Positions 1 through 6,289 are shown, counted from the first letter of the stretch. The stretch is 6,385 nucleotides of DNA from JANOAR01 sp031411235 (GCA_031411235.1 JANOAR010000127.1:1-6385); one strand, 5' to 3'. The notes: a model not told the origin generated them from the letters alone. Numbers and translations are program-made.

Positions 1-255
1 CTCGATAAAGTCCTCGGCTACGGGTTGCTCCACGACCTGCTGCCGTTCAACCAACACATCCTGCTGCTCAGTGGGCGCGTGTCCTTCGAGATGATCCAGA
101 AGGCTCTCGCAGGCGGCATCGCCATCGTCGCTGCCATCTCCGCGCCCAGCAGTCTCGCGGTCGAGTTCGCAGATGAAGCGGGCCAGACGCTCATCGGCTT
201 CCTGCGCGGGCAGACCATGAATGTTTACACCCATGGCCAGCGGGTGGCCGAATGA
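1..255 (+). CDS. fdhD: Formate dehydrogenase accessory sulfurtransferase FdhD, C-terminal part
   Basis: Cytoplasmic sulfurtransferase that passes sulfur from the cysteine desulfurase IscS to the molybdenum cofactor of formate dehydrogenase; the enzyme is inactive without it. The window opens inside the gene in frame 1, and 84 codons remain before TGA at 253-255. The visible part matches the FdhD C-terminal half: LDKVLGYGLL (the family's 'HNALDK' region), LLLSGRVSFEMIQKAL, AAISAPSSLAVEFADEAG, and the near-terminal TLIGFLRGQTMNVYTH. The N-terminal half with the catalytic Cys-x-x-Cys motif lies upstream of the window, so intactness cannot be judged. The stop overlaps a possible small ORF through ATGA. 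No formate dehydrogenase subunit is visible here. The family call is strong because these motifs are highly conserved. Confidence 0.93.
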   Translation, partial: LDKVLGYGLLHDLLPFNQHILLLSGRVSFEMIQKALAGGIAIVAAISAPSSLAVEFADEAGQTLIGFLRGQTMNVYTHGQRVAE

Positions 256-350
256 TTTCCGTTCATTCCAAAACCCAGATCATACTCCGATTGACTCGCC
301 TCCCCGAGACAGACAGTCTCGCCGCGCTCAAAAAGGGGCTAGGCAAGTAA
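252..350 (+). CDS. Possible small ORF coupled to fdhD, 32 residues, unknown function
   Basis: An ATG at 252-254 shares bases with the fdhD stop at 253-255 (ATGA), the classic arrangement for translational coupling. The frame runs 32 codons to TAA at 348-350. The product would begin MISVHSKTQIILRLTRL and end in SLAALKKGLGK, a small basic protein with a hydrophobic segment too short for a membrane span. A weak purine-rich stretch (gggtgg) precedes the start. It fills most of the gap between fdhD and the YidB-family gene. I do not recognise it. A 32-codon frame can arise by chance, and it could also be the tail of a decayed gene; the overlap and position are the main support. Confidence 0.35.
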   Translation: MISVHSKTQIILRLTRLPETDSLAALKKGLGK

Positions 351-381
351 GCCAAGGTTCAACCAATAACAGATACACAAT

Positions 382-897
382 ATGGGACTCTTCGATTCAA
401 TCGCAGGCAAAGTGATGGGCAGTGTGCTCGGTGGCGGACAACAAGCAGGCGGAGCCGACCTCGGTAGCCTCCTCGGTGCCGTGATGAGCGGCAAGGCTGG
501 CGGCGAAGGCGGCATGGCTGGCATGTTAGGCAATGTCATGACGGAAGCCGGCGGTCTCGAAGGCATGGGCGAGAAGTTCAAGCAAGGTGGTCTCGGCAAC
601 GTCTTCTCCTCATGGGTCGGCACAGGCGCGAACAAGCCTGTGACAGGTGACCAACTGCAAAACATTCTCGGCAATGAAGCGGTCGCAGGTGTCGCAGAAA
701 AGCTCGGCATCAACGTCCAGCAACTGCTGCCCCTGCTCGCTCAGTTCCTCCCCACCATCATCGACAAGCTCACACCGAATGGCCAAATCGACCCCGACGC
801 AGCGCAAGGCCCAGGGCTTGAGCAAGCCCTCGGCGGTCTCCTCCAAGGCCGTGGTCTCACCAGCATTCTCGGCGCGATGATGGGCGGCAGATCCTAG
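382..897 (+). CDS. YidB family protein (DUF937)
   Basis: 171-residue protein of the YidB/DUF937 family, whose biochemical function is not established. It opens with MGLFDSIAGKVMGSVLGGG, close to the usual YidB start. A Gly/Met-rich low-complexity part follows (about residues 17-60). The conserved family core is at about 66-140: KQGGLGNVFSSWVGTG, then a PVTGDQLQNILG helix, then VAEKLGINVQQLLPLLAQFLPTIIDKLTPNG. A second Gly-rich tail (GGLLQGRGLTSILGAMMGG) closes it. E. coli YidB is shorter (about 130 residues); the extra length here is the Gly-rich N-terminal insert and tail. No signal peptide or clear membrane span is seen. The ATG at 382 has no obvious Shine-Dalgarno site (upstream is cagatacacaat), but the conserved N-terminus fixes it. 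Stop TAG at 895-897. Confidence 0.85.
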   Translation: MGLFDSIAGKVMGSVLGGGQQAGGADLGSLLGAVMSGKAGGEGGMAGMLGNVMTEAGGLEGMGEKFKQGGLGNVFSSWVGTGANKPVTGDQLQNILGNEAVAGVAEKLGINVQQLLPLLAQFLPTIIDKLTPNGQIDPDAAQGPGLEQALGGLLQGRGLTSILGAMMGGRS

Positions 898-906
898 CCG
901 TGCAGC

Positions 907-926
907 GGACGACAAGCGCGTCGTCC
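907..926. terminator. Candidate hairpin between convergent genes
   Basis: A perfect 7-bp inverted repeat, ggacgac (907-913) and gtcgtcc (920-926), with a 6-base loop, sits 10 bases after the YidB-family stop and 39 bases beyond the stop of the opposing glycosyltransferase. A weaker repeat (cacga 929-933 with tcgtg 947-951) follows, then a five-T run at 962-966 that overlaps the glycosyltransferase stop. The stem is not directly followed by a T-run on either strand, so it is not a textbook intrinsic terminator. Placement between two converging genes suggests a bidirectional terminator or 3' end stabiliser. Confidence 0.4.
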
Positions 927-964
927 TTCACGAGCCGATAGCTCCTTCGTGGGCTGTCTGCTTT

Positions 965-2269
965 TTACTTCGCTTCGCTCGGCAAGGCTCGTGCCTTGGC
1001 CAAAGCGATGGCTTCCAGATACACATCCTCCAACTTCGCCACCTGTGCCTCGGCGGCAAAGTCACGCCGCACGCTTGCCGCCGCCGCCTGTGAGAAGCTT
1101 GCCAGCTTTTCTGCGTCACTCATCATCGCCAGCATCGCAGCCGCCAGCTCCTCGGGGCTGCGCTCGGGCACTAGCAGGCCATCGTGGCCATTCGTTACTG
1201 CTTCGGGGATGCCGCCGTGCTGCGTCGCCACCACGGGCAACCCCGTGGCCATCGCCTCCAGCATCGAGTTCGGTATGCCTTCCTGATCACTCTCTTGGGT
1301 CAGCTCGCTGGGGTGCAAAAAAAGCTGCGCCTGCTGATACTCGGCGAGGAGTTGCTCTTGGCTTAGCCAGCCCAGTAACTCCACATTTTCCGCTAGGCCA
1401 CGCGCCTGAATGGCCTCGCGCAGCTTGCCTTCCTGTGGGCCAGTGCCGCAGATGAGAAACTTCGCACGAGGATGCTGCTGCACCACGAGGCCCATCGCTT
1501 CGATTGCCGTGAGTAGTCCCTTTTTCGCAATGAGTCGGCACGCCTGCACCAGCCGCCACTCGCCGTTCGCGGGCGGGGTGCGGACGGCGGCGGTGAGGTG
1601 CGAGAGCGGTATCGGCGTGCGATTCAGCCGCAGCTTTTCTTTAGCACAGCCCAGTTCGGCGAGGCGCAACAACAAGGACTCGCTGCGGCCCATGACTAGC
1701 TCCGCGTCTTGAAATACCTCGCGTAGCGCCGCCACATGCTCGGGCTTATCCATGTCCTTCGCCACATCCACGCCATGGAACGACACCACCCACGGCCCGC
1801 CCCAGGCCCGCAGCATGGGCAGGAAACTCACCGCCTTGTGGCCATAATAAACATGCACGAGATCAGGCTCATCACGCGCGACGTGGTCGAGGAAGTCCCA
1901 CTCATAACAAGGCCCCGTGAACTTATTGATCTCAATCGGCGGTGGCCACTGGCGAACGATGTACTTGTACCAGAAGCGCAGGATGAAGTTCCCCTTCGCC
2001 CGATGATGCAGCTTCGTCAGCTTGGTGATCGGCGAAAACGGAAACAGCTCTGTATTCTCGATCCACTGCGCGTAAACCGTCGTGCGCACCCGCTGCAAGC
2101 CGATGAGTTGGCGGTAGATGCTCTGCATCTCCGCCTTTAAATACGTGCCGCAGATGCTAACGACGTGTGGGCGAGGATCAATGACTGGCTCTTCGGGCAT
2201 GGTTATGAAGGCATCCGTCGTCCTCGTTTTCCGACTCGAAGGCGCTTGGACTTCTTCAGTCCGCATCAT
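965..2269 (-). CDS. Glycosyltransferase, GT-B fold, GT4 family
   Basis: 434-residue glycosyltransferase expected to move a sugar from a nucleotide-sugar to a growing saccharide (exopolysaccharide or surface glycan); donor and acceptor cannot be read from sequence. N-terminal Rossmann domain: about residues 34-215, with PDLVHVYYGHKAVSFLP and WVVSFHGVDVA at the acceptor side. C-terminal GT4 domain: about 238-425, with the RLIAKKG phosphate/donor loop (245-251), CGTGP (274-278) and the EX7E motif E330-GIPNSML-E338 followed by EAMATGLPVVAT and GGIPEAV. Length is typical, with no membrane segment. It resembles WcaL/colanic-acid type enzymes that keep the same EAMATGLPVVAT signature. The start at 2269 overlaps the sdhB stop by 14 bp and has aaaggg just upstream, which fits coupled translation; an internal ATG at 2200 (MPEEPVID) is an alternative that lacks such a site and loses only an unconserved 23-residue leader. 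TAA at 965-967. Confidence 0.9.
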   Translation of the reverse strand: MMRTEEVQAPSSRKTRTTDAFITMPEEPVIDPRPHVVSICGTYLKAEMQSIYRQLIGLQRVRTTVYAQWIENTELFPFSPITKLTKLHHRAKGNFILRFWYKYIVRQWPPPIEINKFTGPCYEWDFLDHVARDEPDLVHVYYGHKAVSFLPMLRAWGGPWVVSFHGVDVAKDMDKPEHVAALREVFQDAELVMGRSESLLLRLAELGCAKEKLRLNRTPIPLSHLTAAVRTPPANGEWRLVQACRLIAKKGLLTAIEAMGLVVQQHPRAKFLICGTGPQEGKLREAIQARGLAENVELLGWLSQEQLLAEYQQAQLFLHPSELTQESDQEGIPNSMLEAMATGLPVVATQHGGIPEAVTNGHDGLLVPERSPEELAAAMLAMMSDAEKLASFSQAAAASVRRDFAAEAQVAKLEDVYLEAIALAKARALPSEAK

Positions 2270-3047
2270 TGCCCTTTACCGCCAGCCCCACCACCGCCTC
2301 GCTCACCGAAGCCATGGCAAAATCACGATTGAGCTTGGCGATCCAGTCCACGCTGATTTCCTTCGGGCAAGCCGCCTCGCACTCGTACTGATTCGTGCAG
2401 TTACCGAAGCCATTGGCATCCATCGCCCGCACCATATCCAGCGTGCGGCGCGTCTTCTCAGCTTTGCCCTGGGGCAGCAGATTGAGTTGCCCTGCCTTGG
2501 CGGAAACGAACAGCATCGCACTTGCGTTTTTGCACGCAGCCACACAGGCACCGCAGCCGATGCACTCCGCTGCGTCCATCGCCTTGTCGGCTAAATCTTT
2601 GCCAATGGGAATCACATTGGCATCCACCGTCGAGCCCGTGCGCACCGTTACGAATCCACCTGCACGCTGCACATTATCGAAGGCGCTGCGATCCACGACC
2701 AAGTCGCGCACCACGGGGAAAGCCCGAGCGCGGAACGGCTCCACAAAAATGGTATCGCCCGTGCGGAACTTGCGCATGTGCAGTTGGCACGTCGTTGTCG
2801 CCTTCTCGGGGCCGTGCGGCCTGCCATTGATCACCATCGAGCACATACCGCAGATGCCTTCGCGGCAGTCATGGTCAAAGGCCACAGGCTCATCGCCCTT
2901 CTCAATCATCCGCTGATTCACGATGTCCATCATCTCCAGGAAGGAGGCATGGTCGGGGATGTCATTGGCTTCGATGTCTTGGAAGCTGCCTTTGGCGTCT
3001 GCACTGGCTTGACGCCACACTTTGAGATGGAGATTGAGGTTCGACAT
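2256..3047 (-). CDS. sdhB: Succinate dehydrogenase/fumarate reductase iron-sulfur subunit
   Basis: Electron-transfer subunit of complex II, carrying electrons from the FAD of SdhA through three Fe-S clusters to the quinone site; it acts on the cytoplasmic face of the membrane. All ligands are present in the 263 residues. [2Fe-2S]: C61, C66, C69 (CREGICGMC) and C87. [4Fe-4S]: C162, C165, C168 (CIGCGAC) with C227. [3Fe-4S]: C172, C217, C223. The start MSNLNLHLKVWRQ and the stretches EPVAFDHDCREGICGMCS, DLVVDRSAFDN and ACKNASAMLFVSAK match the non-classical Bacteroidetes/Chlorobi-like (type B) subunit, usually encoded in sdhCAB order. The C-terminal tail after IAKLNRDF (about 20 residues) looks somewhat long. 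Oddly, no sdhA or sdhC lies next to it: the upstream gene, 74 bp away on the same strand, is an AraC regulator. No clear ribosome binding site before ATG at 3047 (upstream is cctagcccc). The downstream glycosyltransferase starts inside its 3' end. Confidence 0.95.
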   Translation of the reverse strand: MSNLNLHLKVWRQASADAKGSFQDIEANDIPDHASFLEMMDIVNQRMIEKGDEPVAFDHDCREGICGMCSMVINGRPHGPEKATTTCQLHMRKFRTGDTIFVEPFRARAFPVVRDLVVDRSAFDNVQRAGGFVTVRTGSTVDANVIPIGKDLADKAMDAAECIGCGACVAACKNASAMLFVSAKAGQLNLLPQGKAEKTRRTLDMVRAMDANGFGNCTNQYECEAACPKEISVDWIAKLNRDFAMASVSEAVVGLAVKGNDAD

Positions 3048-3107
3048 GGGGCTAGGAAAAGGAGCGCGAACACAGTCGCAAGCAAGCCTCTAGTCAATCC
3101 GAGAAAC

Positions 3108-3120
3108 GCATTCCCATGCA
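3108..3120 (+). promoter_or_regulatory. Left arm of 13-bp inverted repeat flanking the AraC gene
   Basis: The sequence gcattcccatgca lies one base beyond the AraC stop and 61-73 bases upstream of the sdhB start. It is the exact reverse complement of 4040-4052. The position fits an operator in the sdhB promoter region, but no promoter elements are obvious and function is inferred only from position. Confidence 0.35.
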
Positions 3121-3121
3121 T

Positions 3122-4018
3122 TCATCCTCGTGCTGGGCGCATCTGCGCCCGGTGCTCCGAGGGCCGCCAGCCGATCCATTTTTTGAAAGTGTTCGAGAAC
3201 ACAAAAGGATTCACATAGCCCACTAGCTTCGCCACCGTCTCCACCTTGTTATCCGTCGTCGCTAGCAGTTCCGCCGCCCTGCGCATCCGCAGCCAGATAA
3301 CGTGCTGCATCGGGCTGCGGCCCAGGGCCACACGGCACAGCCGCCGCAAGTGCTCAGGGCTTACATGCACCTCGTCGGACAAAGCCGTCAGCGTCCAATC
3401 CTTGCCCACATTTTTGGCCACCTTCTCCCAGAGCCGCCACAGCCGGTCATCCTGCTGCCAGGGCCGGACGAAGCGCAGCACATTCAGGTGAATCAGCTCC
3501 GCCCAGTGAAACATCGCTGCTGGAGCCGCGACAGCACAAGCCTCCGCAATCAATCCCTCCACCGCATGAAACAGCGCCTCGCCAGCGAAGCCCGCCAGCA
3601 AAGGCGAACTCGACGTCAGCAACGGCTTCTGCTCCGTACCCTGCTCGTAGCGCACCCACACGCAGCGCCAGTCTTTGCCCTTCACCGCGCGGAAGGCGTT
3701 CGTCATAAAGGCAGGCAGAGCCACCGCCATACCCGCCCCACAGCCCTGCCAGCGGCCATCCACCAGCACCTGCCCCTCGCCACCCACACAGGCGAGAAAG
3801 TAAACACCACTCGATCTCTGCCGCAAGATCTCATAGGGCACACGCGCCACCATCACCCCCGCGTGCGCTATTTGATGCGCCCCCAGCGCCTCGCAGACGG
3901 GCGCACCCTTCAGCCAATCTCGCCCATCGCGTGTACTTGCCCGCACCACACGAAACTCCGTGCCAGCGCCGTGAATGTGTTTTTCAGAGAGGTCTAATAG
4001 AGGTGCAGGACTGGGCAT
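3122..4018 (-). CDS. AraC family transcriptional regulator
   Basis: 298-residue DNA-binding regulator. The N-terminal half (about residues 15-130) looks like an AraC-type cupin/effector domain: a beta-rich stretch with GVYFLACVGGEGQVLVDGRW, GMAVALPAFMTNAFRAV and WRCVWVRYE. The C-terminal tandem helix-turn-helix domain (about 193-291) contains WTLTALSDEVHVSPEHLRRL (first HTH), the linker GRSPMQHVIWLRMRRAAELL, and TVAKLVGYVNPFVFSNTFKK (second HTH, with the typical VGYxNPFxFSxxFKK pattern), then GWRPSEHR. The ligand is unknown; many regulators of this architecture sense sugars. ATG at 4018 gives an N-terminus without known conservation, so the start is moderately sure. TGA at 3122-3124. It is divergent from the methyltransferase across a 622-bp gap and upstream of sdhB on the same strand. 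A 13-bp inverted repeat lies just outside each end of the gene, suggesting, by inference only, that it may bind its own promoter and the sdhB promoter. Confidence 0.9.
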   Translation of the reverse strand: MPSPAPLLDLSEKHIHGAGTEFRVVRASTRDGRDWLKGAPVCEALGAHQIAHAGVMVARVPYEILRQRSSGVYFLACVGGEGQVLVDGRWQGCGAGMAVALPAFMTNAFRAVKGKDWRCVWVRYEQGTEQKPLLTSSSPLLAGFAGEALFHAVEGLIAEACAVAAPAAMFHWAELIHLNVLRFVRPWQQDDRLWRLWEKVAKNVGKDWTLTALSDEVHVSPEHLRRLCRVALGRSPMQHVIWLRMRRAAELLATTDNKVETVAKLVGYVNPFVFSNTFKKWIGWRPSEHRAQMRPARG

Positions 4019-4039
4019 GGCGGTGGCAGGCTACGACAC

Positions 4040-4052
4040 TGCATGGGAATGC
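4040..4052 (+). promoter_or_regulatory. Right arm of 13-bp inverted repeat, upstream of the AraC gene
   Basis: The sequence tgcatgggaatgc lies 22-34 bases upstream of the AraC start codon and is the exact reverse complement of 3108-3120. An autoregulatory operator is possible. The alternative, that the two arms bound a small mobile cassette carrying only the regulator, is also open. No direct repeat adjoining the arms was seen. Confidence 0.35.
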
Positions 4053-4107
4053 CTTCCATGATTTCACCATCCATAATTCAGTCTTGCCCGAGCCCAGCCG
4101 CCCCCGC

Positions 4108-4338
4108 CCTCAGGAAACTCTTTTCTCCCCCAAGATTTCTCTTTTCTCCCCCGTGGCAGCTCGGGAAGGCCCTCAGATTGGTCCAGCCGTACCCGTGGCA
4201 GCTCGGGAAAGCCCCGTGGCAGCTCGGGAAGGCCCCGTGGCAGCTCCAGCCATACCCGTGGAAATCATTTTCCCGGTCGAGAAAACTCCAATCTGTCGGC
4301 AGAAAAGCCTTTCCACGGCCGGGAAAACGATTTCATCA
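4108..4338. repeat. Tandem array of diverged 21-bp units
   Basis: About eleven 21-bp units run in register from 4108. Three share an identical 18-bp core, cccgtggcagctcgggaa, at 4150-4167, 4192-4209 and 4213-4230. Shorter matches start in the same register at 4234 (13 bp) and 4255 (7 bp). Units at 4108 and 4129 share cttttctccccc (4120-4131 and 4141-4152). Units at 4171 and 4234 share a tccagcc-r-ta ending. The later units (4255, 4276, 4297, 4318) are AT-richer: each has a short A-run at unit positions 7-10, and most have a T-run at 14-17. The period equals seven codons and also two turns of B-DNA. All three forward frames are open across most of it, so coding is not shown by openness alone. 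It lies between two divergent genes; function unknown. Confidence 0.85.
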
Positions 4339-4605
4339 GTCCCTTTTCATCCCCTTTGACCCCAGCCCAGCCCTAGTGCCATCAGCAAAGGAAAGCTACC
4401 GCCCGTTTGGCAAGCAGGATTTGACCTCTCGCAAAGGCGAGAAATTTCGCCCGGAAGCGCCGCCTTTCCGGCTCCCTCCTCATCTCCTTTTCCAAATCTC
4501 CACGACTCCACCGGGCTCGACAAAGAAGGGCCTGGCCCTGCTTGATAAGCTGGATGCCGCGTTTTCCGCCGCGAAGTAGAGGCAGAGTTAAACAGCACGA
4601 AGCCG

Positions 4606-4635
4606 TTGACCTTGCCTCTCTCATGCGTGCATGAT
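4606..4635 (+). promoter_or_regulatory. Possible methyltransferase promoter, leaderless arrangement
   Basis: A -35-like TTGACC (4606-4611) is followed after 18 bases by a weaker -10-like CATGAT (4630-4635). Transcription would then start at or within a base or two of the methyltransferase ATG at 4641, giving a leaderless message; this fits the lack of a Shine-Dalgarno sequence before that ATG (gatgaacc). The -10 match is only four of six, so the call is tentative. Confidence 0.3.
4621..4634. promoter_or_regulatory. Palindrome tcatgc-gt-gcatga before the methyltransferase
   Basis: A perfect inverted repeat with 6-base arms and a 2-base centre lies 7 bases upstream of the methyltransferase start and overlaps the possible -10 element. 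Its place suits an operator at which a regulator, or the methyltransferase itself, could restrain expression, as happens in several restriction-modification systems. No controller (C) protein gene is visible in the window. The role is inferred from position; 6-base arms can occur by chance. Confidence 0.35.
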
Positions 4636-4640
4636 GAACC

Positions 4641-6146
4641 ATGATTTCCGAACTCGCCACCCTAGCGCCAACGCTGGACGGCAGAGCGCGACAGGAAGCC
4701 TTTGGGCAGTTCCTCACGCCCTCGCCTGTGGCGGATTTTATGGCCACGCTGTTTCACGCCCTGCCGCGTGATGTTCGGCTAATTGATGCGGGAGCCGGGG
4801 CGGGAGCACTCACGGCAGCGCTCGTGCGGCGTGCTTGTGTGAAAGGTTCGGGGGTGAAGTCCATTCACTCGACAGCCTACGAACTCGACTCGAAGATTCT
4901 CCCAGCCCTACGGGAGACGCTGGCAGAGTGTGAATCTCTTTGCAGAACGCAGGGGATTCTCTTCAAGGCGGAAGTTCACCACGCGGATTTCATTCAAATG
5001 ATGGCCGGGAAGTTGTCGGGCGACTTGTTCAGCACTCCTGCGCCATCGTTCAACGTCGCTATCGTCAATCCGCCCTACAAGAAGATCAACACCAGCTCGC
5101 CGGAACGTCTGGCGCTTCGTTCTGTGGGCCTAGAGACAAGCAACCTCTACACGGCCTTTGTGGGGCTTCTGGCGCGTTTGCTGGACTCGGCTGGACAATT
5201 GGTAGCCATCACGCCCCGGAGCTTCTGCAATGGCCCCTACTTCCGCCCATTTCGTGAAGACTTTCTGAACTTGATGGAACTCCACCGCCTTCACGTTTTC
5301 GAGTCGCGCGATGCCGCGTTTCGTGACGATGCGGTGTTGCAAGAAAACGTCATTTTCCACGCCACCAAAGGCAATGCACAACCACCCATCGTCACCGTGT
5401 CATCTAGCAGCGGAGAAGACGGCGCTTCCATCACAGCAAAGGGCTTCCCTTTTGGTGAAATCATTCACGCGAACGACGCGGAGCGGTTCATTCACATTCC
5501 AGCCGACACGAGGCACGCCAGCGCAACGGCGCGGCTTTCAGATTTGCCCGCTAGCCTCGCGTCCCTTGGCTTGACTGTCTCAACCGGGCGCGTGGTGGAC
5601 TTTCGGCTAAAGGACGCGCTACGGCCCGCGCTGGTGCCGGGAACGGTGCCCTTGCTTTATCCGTGCCACTTCAACGGAGGAACGGTTCATTGGCCCAAGC
5701 TGGAATCTCGCAAGCCGAACGCAATTCTCGACAACGCAGAAACGCGCCCTTGGCTCGTGCCGTCGGGCCTCTACCTGCTCACGAAGCGTTTCACTTCCAA
5801 AGAGGAACGGCGGCGACTCGTGGCTTGTCTGTTTGATCCTGCTGACGTGAAGGCGGAATGGCTCGGCTTTGAAAATCATCTGAACTACTTCCATGCCAAC
5901 GGCAAGGGGCTGGAAAGGAAGCTCGCGCTTGGCTTGTTCGTCTATCTGAACTCAACACTGGTTGACCAATACTTCCGTTGTTTCAGCGGACACACTCAGG
6001 TCAATGCAACCGACTTGCGCCAGCTAGCCTATCCCGACCGTGCCACACTGGAAGCGATGGGAGGCGCGTTGAAACGCCCCGACGCATCCCAAGACGAACT
6101 AGACCAACTTGTAGAGCATCATCTTCATGGCTTCCAACAATTCTGA
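4641..6146 (+). CDS. Type II N6-adenine DNA methyltransferase (Eco57I-type domain, BsuBI/PstI-like system)
   Basis: 501-residue SAM-dependent methyltransferase that should methylate adenine N6 in a specific DNA site. Motifs follow the gamma-class order: motif X QFLTPSPVADFMATLF (23-38), SAM-binding motif I DAGAGAGAL (49-57), the acidic motif II in AYELD (79-83), HADF (114-117), and catalytic motif IV NPPY (143-146) in VAIVNPPYKKI, then a TPRSF segment (191-195). The C-terminal half (about 250-500) would hold the target-recognition part. The length equals my recollection of M.BsuBI (about 501). The family's known members recognise CTGCAG, but specificity cannot be read here. The ATG at 4641 begins close before motif X and fits the family; no ribosome binding site is seen. 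The last 20 bases overlap the start of the nuclease remnant, the usual coupling in these pairs. The frame is complete with all core motifs, so it is probably active as an orphan enzyme. Confidence 0.92.
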   Translation: MISELATLAPTLDGRARQEAFGQFLTPSPVADFMATLFHALPRDVRLIDAGAGAGALTAALVRRACVKGSGVKSIHSTAYELDSKILPALRETLAECESLCRTQGILFKAEVHHADFIQMMAGKLSGDLFSTPAPSFNVAIVNPPYKKINTSSPERLALRSVGLETSNLYTAFVGLLARLLDSAGQLVAITPRSFCNGPYFRPFREDFLNLMELHRLHVFESRDAAFRDDAVLQENVIFHATKGNAQPPIVTVSSSSGEDGASITAKGFPFGEIIHANDAERFIHIPADTRHASATARLSDLPASLASLGLTVSTGRVVDFRLKDALRPALVPGTVPLLYPCHFNGGTVHWPKLESRKPNAILDNAETRPWLVPSGLYLLTKRFTSKEERRRLVACLFDPADVKAEWLGFENHLNYFHANGKGLERKLALGLFVYLNSTLVDQYFRCFSGHTQVNATDLRQLAYPDRATLEAMGGALKRPDASQDELDQLVEHHLHGFQQF

Positions 6147-6267
6147 CCGCGCCAGTAGCGCGAGAAAACGCCGTCTCGTAGAAGCCATTGAAGTTCTGAC
6201 AGCCTTGCAGTTTGGCCCCAGGCAAAGGAACGACACCGCCGCTTATTCGCCTCATCCTGGAAGTTAA
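6127..6267 (+). pseudogene. Truncated BsuBI/PstI-like restriction endonuclease, N-terminal remnant
   Basis: An ATG at 6127, inside the methyltransferase 3' end, opens a frame of 46 codons to TAA at 6265-6267. It starts MASNNSDRASSARKRRL and continues VEAIEVLTALQFGPRQRNDT, which resembles the N-terminus of BsuBI/PstI-type type II endonucleases (basic helix, then 'EALxxLxALxxxPxQxNxxxA'), normally about 315 residues or more. The residues after NDTAAY (SPHPGS) do not fit; in the +1 frame from 6242 the bases read LIRLILEVKSWS before TAG at 6278-6280, weakly like the expected LLALxxxK-xSW segment. This suggests a frameshift as well as loss of the rest. A transposase tail begins at 6290 on the other strand, so most of the nuclease is missing or displaced. 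Identification comes from memory of the family; the order after the methyltransferase and the overlap support it. Confidence 0.72.
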
Positions 6268-6289
6268 GTCATGGAGTTAGTTGGGTTAG

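Larger units (their letters stand above)
4019..4640. other. Divergent intergenic region, no recognised gene
   Basis: This 622-bp gap separates the leftward AraC gene from the rightward methyltransferase. From left to right it holds one arm of the 13-bp inverted repeat, the 21-bp repeat array, an unassigned stretch (about 4340-4576), a 7-bp inverted repeat agaggca/tgcctct (4578-4584 and 4613-4619), and the palindrome and possible promoter next to the methyltransferase. A forward frame stays open from 4043 to 4579; its last 20 codons (ending DKLDAAFSAAK) have GC-rich third positions like a gene tail, but no start, family or domain could be recognised. Confidence 0.6.

Noticed and set aside
291..296. 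TTGACT as a -35 element for the YidB-family gene
   Set aside because: No acceptable -10 element is found 16-18 bases downstream, and it falls within the possible small ORF.
2395..2916. 173-codon forward frame opposite sdhB
   Set aside because: Antisense shadow; the minus strand carries all eleven Fe-S cysteines of SdhB.
3135..3150. Hairpin gggcgc-atct-gcgccc as terminator of the AraC gene
   Set aside because: It lies inside the coding sequence before the stop and is not followed by a T-run on the minus strand.
3302..3997. 231-codon forward frame opposite the AraC gene
   Set aside because: It lies antisense to a protein with clear HTH motifs and reads as a His/Arg/Pro-rich shadow of GC-rich codons.
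4108..4338. CRISPR array
   Set aside because: Units are contiguous at 21 bp with no unique spacers, and no cas gene is visible.
4043..4579. 178-codon forward open frame through the repeat array
   Set aside because: Most of it is the 21-bp repeat translated as a heptapeptide, and because 21 is a multiple of three all three forward frames are open over most of the array. There is no recognisable domain, so it is not listed as a gene; only its last codons look coding.
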